64,000 nt of DNA. Origin: Mesostigma viride (taxonomy: Eukaryota > Streptophyta > Mesostigmatophyceae > Mesostigmatales > Mesostigmataceae). The notes beneath the pieces were generated by a model. That model was not told the origin of the DNA. It did no database searches and worked only from the letters and a program-made list of their open reading frames with translations. Shown one piece after another: positions 57,700 to 64,000 of this stretch (positions within the stretch are counted from its first letter, which is position 1; each line of letters starts with the position of its first letter). The stretch spans positions 1,101,330 to 1,165,329 of the forward strand of contig RPFO01000072.1 in the NCBI GenBank assembly GCA_009746045.1, given 5' to 3'. The position numbers and the translations under genes are program-made.

Positions 57700-58629
57700 C
57701 AGACGGCAACCCCTGTGGACAGCAACCGGTTTTGTCATGTTATGCAGGCTGCATGGCCACTGCGGACGACACCACCCTCATCGCTCGCCCCGAGCACATT
57801 CAGACCTGGCTGGACTGTCTGGGCTTAGAGGCGAGGGCGGTGGGGTTGGAGATTAGTGTCAAAACTGAGGCGATGGTGATTGGGGCCTCCAGTCGCCCAC
57901 CGCTGCCGCGACTGCTCGATGGGACGGAGGTCCCGTTCCGTGACCGCTTCAAACTGTTGGGGAGCATGCTCCCTGACACCGCCGACGATGTGGACATCCG
58001 CATCGGTCTGGCCTGGGCCAGGCCCCGTTCGCTCAACATCTACTGGTGCTCGAAGGGCCTGGGCGAGCACCGCAAGCGCATGCTCTTCAAGGTCCTCATC
58101 CTCATGGTGCTTACGTATGGCGCTGAGGCGTGGACACTCACGGCAACATTGGCCGCTAAGCTAGATGGCACGGTAACCAGGATGCTCCGACAGGTCCTGA
58201 ATGTAGGGTTTTCCAAGCATAGTAGGTCATTAGAGTCTTTGTACCAGGGTATGCCTCGTATTTCGGACGAGATTAGGCAGCGTAGGATAGCATGCATTTG
58301 TAGGACATCTTGCTCGCACCAGCCAGGTTGACACCGACCTTGGTCTGGCCGGCCCCCAGCGGCTTGGCCAACCAGGGCGGCATATCTTGACCTGTCCTGG
58401 CCCCAAGGACATTCCCAGGAAGCTAGGTAAACATGCCATGGACTACACCCAGATGTTGCTGGCCGACCTAGTGGTCCCAGCTCAGTTTGAACACTGTATC
58501 CACTCCCTCTCCCTTCTTTGGTCTGCCATGCAGAACAAGAAGCGGTGGCAGAAGATTGTCCAGGCTCACACGCCAGCCCCTGTGGGCAAGCCACCCCCCC
58601 CCAAGAGGAAGGGGCGTGTTGCTGAGTAG
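57700..58629 (+). pseudogene. 5'-truncated RTE-like LINE, RT C-terminal half
   Basis: The RT box appears as MATADDTTLIA (YADD degenerated to TADD), then RAVGLEISVKTEAMVIG, FKLLGSMLPDTADDVDIRIG, LMVLTYGAEAWTLTATLAAK and MLRQVLNVGFSK, the typical order of RTE/endonuclease-RT proteins. A frameshift at about 58300 moves to the C-terminal frame with HAMDYTQMLLADLVVPAQFE and NKKRWQKIV, ending at TAG 58627-58629. The N-terminal endonuclease is missing. A second 3' fragment lies at 63396-63834. Confidence 0.85.
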
Positions 58630-58790
58630 TGTAGTTAGGAATTTCTAGCCTAGATAGCTTAGAGTTAGGATTAGTTCGATTAAGCGGCTTCTCCCACCTC
58701 CACCCACCCAGCAAGGAATATGTGCTACATGATCTCCCAACGGAGGCATGTTATAATTTAATTTAATTTAATTTAATTTAATTTAATGGC
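58630..58790 (+). repeat. 3' UTR and tail of the RTE-like LINE
   Basis: A conserved end (TGTGCTACATGATCTCCCAA) with hairpin CTCC-CAAC-GGAG (58734-58745), GCATG, then a (TTTAA)n tail to 58786. Confidence 0.8.
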
Positions 58791-58969
58791 CACTGGGGCG
58801 GGAGAACCATGTCCTTCATTGATCAATGAAATGAGACTTGTAACGCCCAGTTTGAAGTAAGTGAGACCATGGAGTCTACAGTGCCCATGGTGGGCGTTGC
58901 TGACATGTGCAGGATATGCAAGTGTGTGGCAAGGTGCTGTGTCACCGTCTAAGAGGCTGCCCGACGTGA

Positions 58970-59030
58970 TTAATTAATTAATTAATTAGGAACATAACTC
59001 CGTTGGGAGTATATGTAGCACATAGCCCAG
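58970..59030 (-). repeat. LINE 3' end remnant
   Basis: Minus strand: TGTGCTACATATACTCCCAA, the hairpin ACTCC-CAAC-GGAGT (58997-59010), then TTATGTTCC and a TAATTAATTAATTAATTAAT tail. Confidence 0.7.
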
Positions 59031-59600
59031 AGAAGGGGCATATGGCCTATCATACATTCTAAGCTACTTCCTGCAAGGGTGGGAATGTAAATGACCCTTG
59101 CTCTAGGTGCACCAGGGCACTTGCAGCCCCATGATCTTCAAGCTATGCCCAGCGAAGGGGGAGCCTGTCATGGGGGGGAAGATCAGCATAGCTAGACAAA
59201 AAAGCTAGGGCATGGCGTCTCAGCAGAGAGTTACTCCCTGCATAGGCACAACTGACATAACTAAATAAAGCTAGGCACTATCATCTGGAGGGTGGCTCAT
59301 CATAGGCACACATATACATGATTAAATAAAGCGCGTGGCTTAGCTGGGATAGTGCCTCTAGGAGGCGTACATGTACATGGAGTGCCTGATCAAATATACG
59401 CTTGGCTGATTTCGATAGTACCGGCTACGCCCCCTTCTACTAAAAAGAAGGATTCAGCCGTGTTCAGCCCGTCTCACGGTGCGAGACTGAACAAGTCTCG
59501 CGTGCAGACACGTGTGTAGTACTCCTACACACAGATCTCGAGTGATTTATCTAGTACCAAATCCGAAAGGCTTGCATCACTCCCCGGACAGGAGAACTTT
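59031..59600. other. Non-coding stretch with short degenerate repeats
   Basis: AAATAAAGC and GGTGGCTCATCATAGGCACA-type segments recur at 59250-59400. No gene seen. Confidence 0.3.
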
Positions 59601-59675
59601 TGCGGATGACTGTAGGTGTAAGTTGGCGATGCCATGGTAACCGGAGACGTCCGTCCTATAGTCAGCAAAATTGGT

Positions 59676-59790
59676 GCGAGAGGTCCCCAGTTCGATTCCG
59701 GTCGGATTCATTTGCAGATCGCGTTTTTCCGCGTTTTCCGCGGCCCGGTACTGAACGCAAATGGTTTTCACCTTTGCGGAGTGCCTGATC
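59676..59790 (+). repeat. Dispersed SINE-like repeat with a tRNA-like B box, copy 2
   Basis: Near identical to 8876-8998, including GGTCCCCAGTTCGATTCC and the end GGAGTGCCTGATCA. Confidence 0.6.
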
Positions 59791-59862
59791 AAATGTACAT
59801 GGCCACGGTCTATCTATTCTTCACTACTACTGCTGTATTCCTCTCCGAGGTCTTATATCGCA

Positions 59863-60260
59863 GGTCTTGGAACTTGGCCATGCGTCGATATTGGCTCCTG
59901 GCGACGGAACAACACAAAGTATGCTAACAATGATGCCCCCAGCCCACTGGAAGTCTTCCATGCACTCATGGGGATGAATAAGGTCTTTACACTCATGCCG
60001 GACGCCGATATATCTTGAGTACAATCATGGCTACCATGGTCGCAGGGCGCGCCTTATTACCGCTAAATGCGGGCACCCCAATCTAGGCACAACTAGGTGT
60101 TTGGCCCCATCCATCATGGAATATGTGCTACATGATCTCCCCACGGAGGCATGTTATAATTTAATTTTTTTTTTTTTTAGGTGTTTGGCTATTTGTGGCA
60201 TACATACCTGGGTCCGGTTAACTTAACTGGTATATAGAAATTAAAAAAAAAAAAACACCC
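59863..60260 (+). repeat. Unclassified repeat, copy 1 (degraded)
   Basis: About 80% similar by eye to 61358-61690. It holds a decayed frame, PSPLEVFHALMGMNKVFTLM, then GGTCGCAGGGCGCGCC and an AT-rich end. A 60-bp LINE 3' end (60115-60170, hairpin CTCC-CCAC-GGAG at 60137-60148) is inserted in it. Confidence 0.65.
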
Positions 60261-60389
60261 ATTTCACCGGAAATAAAAAATCCTTACGGAATTTAATGAA
60301 GTAATACACCATGAGTAGTGCTATCAATGAACTGAAAGAGACAACGGGCCAAGTACAGTAAGTGAGACACATTACTGTAGCCACCTGGT

Positions 60390-60881
60390 CGCCTGCGCTG
60401 GCACCCCGAGTGGCCGGGCTACACCTGGATCAAGAACATTACCTTGGCAGTTGATCACCCATTGGTTGACAAGCGAGCCACCGACGTCCAGCACCTGCTT
60501 ATGCATCGGGCCATCGGGGTCAATTCCCAACTGCACCACCGGTACTCCCACGCGGCGGCGTGCTTATGCAACTTTCCAGATGAAACAATTGAGCACAGAT
60601 TTCTGGACTGCCAACTCGCAGGGGTTTGGCAATGGCTGCTGGGTATATGGGCCAAGTGGATGGCTATTACAGCTCCCCCCACCACCGTCACACTATCTAC
60701 GGTTATTTTCGGCATCACGGGATTACGGGACGCGAGCCTCACAGCCAACCAGATGGCATGGATATGGCTACGCACGACGATGCTTCACACCATATGGCAA
60801 GTTCGCAACGAGACCGTATTCACGTTACGTGCCGCGTACACGAGAGGTGCCGTGGTCCGCCCACTACAATACGGTTCGTAG
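60390..60881 (+). pseudogene. LINE fragment with zf-RVT-type C-terminal domain
   Basis: The frame is open through HPEWPGYTWIKN, then CLCNFPDETIEHRFLDCQLA and VWQWLLGIWAKW, the C-x-C ... E-x-x-EH-x-F-x-x-C pattern of the zinc-binding domain after the RT in many LINEs. It ends at TAG 60879-60881. The RT itself is absent. It lies between the two copies of the unclassified repeat. Confidence 0.7.
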
Positions 60882-61357
60882 GAGACGCGAAATGAGTGAG
60901 AATGTTACCCGAGCGGTAACGAGGATTCGCACCGTTGATTTTAACATATGTTTCTTTTTTTGCGCCATTTGGCGAGCATCGACTGGAGCCTGAACCTAGC
61001 GGGGGGAATCGTGCGGGGGAATCTTGCGGGGGAATCTTGCGGGGAAAAATTCCGAACGTGAATTTAGCGAAGTCCTACTACATTTTGCTTGGGTACACGG
61101 TACTACAGTTTCGTCACTGAAAATTTTCTGTAGTTGCGTTGGTGTTTCGTACGTTCCGCTGAAATTTTCGTGTTCAGTGACCAGATCACAATTTGATCCG
61201 GGCGCAAAATGATTAGCTGTACGGTACGAACCAAAAACGAAATTTTAGTATCTAAGTTCCGCAGCGCCTGCTGAATTTGCCCCAGAAGCCCGGGGGCACT
61301 TTCCCCGCTGAAAAAGGTGTCCGCGGAAGCGTATTGTAGTGCCGGTTTATCTCCTCT

Positions 61358-61690
61358 TGGAACCTGGCTATGCGTCGTTACTGGCTCCTGGCGACGGAAC
61401 AACACAAAGTATGGGACCCGGGCCCTAACAATGACACCCCCAGCCCACTGGAAGTCTTCCATGCACTCATGGGCATGAACCAGGTCTTTACACTTATGCC
61501 GGATGACGATATATCTACAGTACACTGGCTACCTTGGTCGCAGGGCGCGCCTTATTAATGCGGGCACCCCAATTTAGGCATAACTAGGCATTTCAGGCTA
61601 TTTTTGGCATACCTGGGTCACCTTAACTGTTATATGGAAATAAACTAACACCCATTTCACCGGAAAAATTACTGTAGCCACCGGGCACCG
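61358..61690 (+). repeat. Unclassified repeat, copy 2, with intact short frame
   Basis: The frame MRRYWLLATEQHKV, then PSPLEVFHALMGMNQVFTLM, DDDISTVHWLPWSQGAPY and stop at 61558 is intact here but broken in copy 1. This is probably the C-terminus of a mobile-element protein. The sequence after it (ACCCATTTCACCGG, CTGTAGCCACC) is also shared. Confidence 0.65.
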
Positions 61691-62127
61691 ACCCTAAACA
61701 AGTCGACCGGCTCGCAAACCTAAAACTTTGCCTTCATTTTGGGTCGCAAACTTTAAATTTCACCTTGTTTTGGGGTCGCAAAGTAGTTAGATTTTGACCA
61801 CTACGGTAACTCTCAACTGTCATTGTGCCGAACTTTTTGCCAGGACGCAGTGCCGAAATTTTGGCGGTAAATCGGCGCGAGGGTGTCGCATGTCCATCTC
61901 TGCCTGTCGCGGTGTCGCCTGCTGCCAGCAACTCGCAAGACATTTCTCTCCACCAAATCCGTGAAAGCTGTTGGGCAGGTGCGGTTGCAAATTACCTCTG
62001 CCAATCGCTGCCATTCTGAAGGGAATCGGTCTTCGAAAACTGTGCTCGTTGCCTGCTTGGCCGTTGAGGTCTGCGCCGCTGCTTCCTGCTGACGTTTGCC
62101 AAGCACTTCCTGCCTGGAATTGAGACG

Positions 62128-62523
62128 ATGCCCTACTCCGACGACGACGATTACTACGACAGCGATGGCGGAGATAGCGGTAGCCAAGGCAGCGTCTACG
62201 GTGAACAGAGTAAGCGCATCACGGAGGACCAGTGGTTTATCCACATCGACGAGTGCAGTCCTCCAGGAATGCCGGGGGTATGGATTTGTCCTCTGTGCCC
62301 AAACAAGAAACAATCTAAATGGGGCTCCAGGGCCGACCTGTTCAAACATGCTTGCTTCTTCACTAAGAAGCACGGCTCCAAGCATCGCCGGCTGGCAGTG
62401 CGGTGGGAGGACGAGGTTGACGATGAGGAACGGAATTTGGCGGGGCCGAGGAGGCCAGGAAGGAGGGAGCCCGGCACTCAAGCGACACTTGGCGATGCCT
62501 TTGCAAATGCCAAAAGAAGATGA
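62128..62523 (+). CDS. Small acidic zinc-finger protein, 131 residues
   Basis: ATG at 62128 to TGA 62521-62523, no intron needed. The N-terminus is very acidic (MPYSDDDDYYDSDGGDSG). The centre has ITEDQWFIHIDECSPPGMPG and a C2H2-like finger, CPLCPNKKQSKWGSRADLFK followed by HACFFTKKHGSKHRRL (CxxC and His residues). The C-terminus is basic. It may be a host nucleic-acid-binding protein or the N-terminal part of a transposon protein. Length and finger are seen; the role is inference. Confidence 0.5.
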   Translation: MPYSDDDDYYDSDGGDSGSQGSVYGEQSKRITEDQWFIHIDECSPPGMPGVWICPLCPNKKQSKWGSRADLFKHACFFTKKHGSKHRRLAVRWEDEVDDEERNLAGPRRPGRREPGTQATLGDAFANAKRR

Positions 62524-63136
62524 CAACAACTCCCGTTGGCCTGTTTGATTACCAGCTTTGAAATCTCTCGACGAGCTTTGTGAATGGCGGGTCTGCATAG
62601 AGCTTTCACTGATGCAGTTGGAGGTCCAGGCACGGCAAATTTGGCGGTTGCTGCTGTTACCAGCCCGTAAACACCAAACAAGGTGTTCCTGGTACCGATG
62701 GACAAAGTCCCGTTTCGCCTGACTGCCCGGGTAGTGTACATGCCACAATTAAACCGGTTAAGTTCAGCGTACCCACTTTCGTTCTACGAGTTTAGGATCA
62801 TTCGATCCTTGCAGACTTAAATGTAAACTATCAAATACAAACCAGAATGGGCTTCAAGCTGTGTCCAGTCCATCATCCTGAATTAGGAGTGTTCGCCTCA
62901 AGCTGCTTTCGGGGAGGGCTAGGCATACACCTCCTTCCATGGCTCACAGTAGATTGGATTGTATACTGGACCAGAATAAAGACACTACGCTCCACGAGTT
63001 GGGGTCAGCTGGCTGGGGCGTAGCATTTTGCATTAGCCAGATATTAGCATGCATGCTGAGACGCATGCATGTCTCCGTGTCTAAAATTCTATTGCCATCA
63101 GTGCGTTAACATTTTACTGGACCAAATAACCGGCTA
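62524..63136. other. Region without a supported gene
   Basis: No coding frame with motifs; mixed composition, moderately AT-rich after 62760. Confidence 0.35.
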
Positions 63137-63137
63137 T

Positions 63138-63189
63138 ATATTGAGGCTTTGGTCTTAGACTAATCAATTAATATTGAGGCTTTGGTCTT
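63138..63189. repeat. 19-bp direct repeats flanking a 14-bp AT-rich tail-like segment
   Basis: ATATTGAGGCTTTGGTCTT occurs at 63138-63156 and 63171-63189, separated by AGACTAATCAATTA, which resembles retroposon tails elsewhere in the window. Confidence 0.7.
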
Positions 63190-63395
63190 GTGCCTTTGTT
63201 GTCCGGGGATGAGATGAGTGCTCGCGGTTGTTCTACACAGTGAGAGAGGAGTCAAAGCCGCGATCTTTAATTCGAAACAAGGAGTGCCTGCTGGCTTTGG
63301 CCATGCACCCGGCACTCCCAACAACGGTATGCTGCATTCTTTGACCCCAAGACCAGGCAAGCAAGTCGCGCCACTCGCTTGGAGGGTGCCATTAA

Positions 63396-63834
63396 ATTAA
63401 TTAAGTTGAATCATAACATGCCTCCGTTGGGAGATCATGTAGCACATATTCCATGCTGGGTGGGTGGAGGTGGGAGTAGCCGCGTAATCGAACTGCCTAA
63501 CTCTAAGCTATCTAGGCTAGAAATTCCGAACTACACTACTCAGCAAACGCCCCTTCCTCTTGGGGGGGGGGGGCTTGCCCACAGGGGCTGGCGTGCATGT
63601 GAGCCTGGACAATCTTCTGCCACCGCTTCTTGTTCTGCATGGCAGTCCAAAGAAGGGAGAGGGAGTGGATGCGGTGTTCAAACTGAGCTGGGACCATTAG
63701 GTCGGCCAGCAACATCTGGGTGTAGTTCATGGCAGGTTTACCTAGCTTCCTGGGACAGTCCTTGGGGCCAGGCCAAGTCAAGATGCATGTGCCGCCCTGG
63801 TTGGCCAAGCCGCTGGGGGCCGGCCAGACCAATT
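63396..63834 (-). pseudogene. 5'-truncated RTE-like LINE, 3' fragment
   Basis: The minus-strand frame 63832-63536 (MNYTQMLLADLMVPAQFEHR, LSLLWTAMQNKKRWQKIV) is close to 58387-58629. The 3' UTR follows with hairpin CTCC-CAAC-GGAG (63422-63433) and an AATTAATTTAAT tail at about 63391-63405. Only the last ~440 bp are present. Confidence 0.8.
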
Positions 63835-63880
63835 AATTAATCAATTAATATCTAGACACGTGACTGCGTCACGTGAGCAT
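63834..63880 (-). repeat. Retroposon 3' end with perfect hairpin
   Basis: CACGTGAC-TGC-GTCACGTG (63857-63875), then TCTAGATATTAATTGATTAA. The tail abuts the 5' end of the LINE fragment at 63834. The body lies to the right and is not recognised. Confidence 0.6.
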
Positions 63881-64000
63881 AAGTCCTCGGTTGGAGGGGA
63901 GCATGGGATGGAATGGATGGTGTAAGCTATCTAGGTCCTAGTTACAGGGGTGTGGGCACCGCGGCCCGAATCGCTATGAATGCCATACGCGGTCACACGC

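Overview
This is a stretch of eukaryotic nuclear DNA from a repeat-swollen genome. Genes are split into short exons (34-190 nt) with canonical GT-AG introns, and retrotransposons, DNA transposons and minisatellites make up most of the sequence. There are no bacterial-style operons. GC-rich coding sequence, a Copia-like element, RLE-type and RTE-type LINEs and high intron density suggest a microalga, perhaps a green alga; the sequence alone does not prove this.

Layout. 1-17.3 kb is a Copia-like LTR retrotransposon (gag tail, integrase, protease, RT, RNase H, probable 3' LTR) cut in two by a 12.0-kb CACTA (EnSpm-type) transposon at 2429-14416. That element has matching CACTAGTAA termini, a GA target duplication and inverted subterminal TGATAAACGC arrays. 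It carries an intron-containing minus-strand gene for an Ala/Pro-rich protein, a 382-bp MITE, a 286-bp palindromic tandem repeat, a LINE and long GGGA/CCCT tracts. 17.3-31 kb is a LINE copy, SINE-like and LINE-tail remnants, several minisatellites (including about 3 kb of 64/70-bp units) and exons of minus-strand host genes: a coiled-coil protein and an HNH-like zinc protein with an IGDHMPPN motif. 31.27-48.29 kb is a 17-kb array of the 8-bp unit CATGGGAG, a dense predicted G-quadruplex tract. 49.84-57.09 kb is a convincing four-exon gene for CENP-S/MHF1; its second intron holds a 3.5-kb, 60-bp minisatellite and its third a 16-bp one. 57.2-64 kb is an AT-rich bacterial-looking fragment, RTE-type LINE copies, a zf-RVT LINE fragment, two copies of an unclassified repeat and a small acidic zinc-finger gene.

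How it fits together. The host genes are unrelated to one another. Minisatellites sit inside introns, so that intron growth is mostly array growth. Mobile elements are nested (LINE and SINE-like copies inside CACTA inside Copia). Several unrelated-looking LINE/SINE tails share short 3' hairpins followed by AT-rich tails, which suggests a common priming mechanism.
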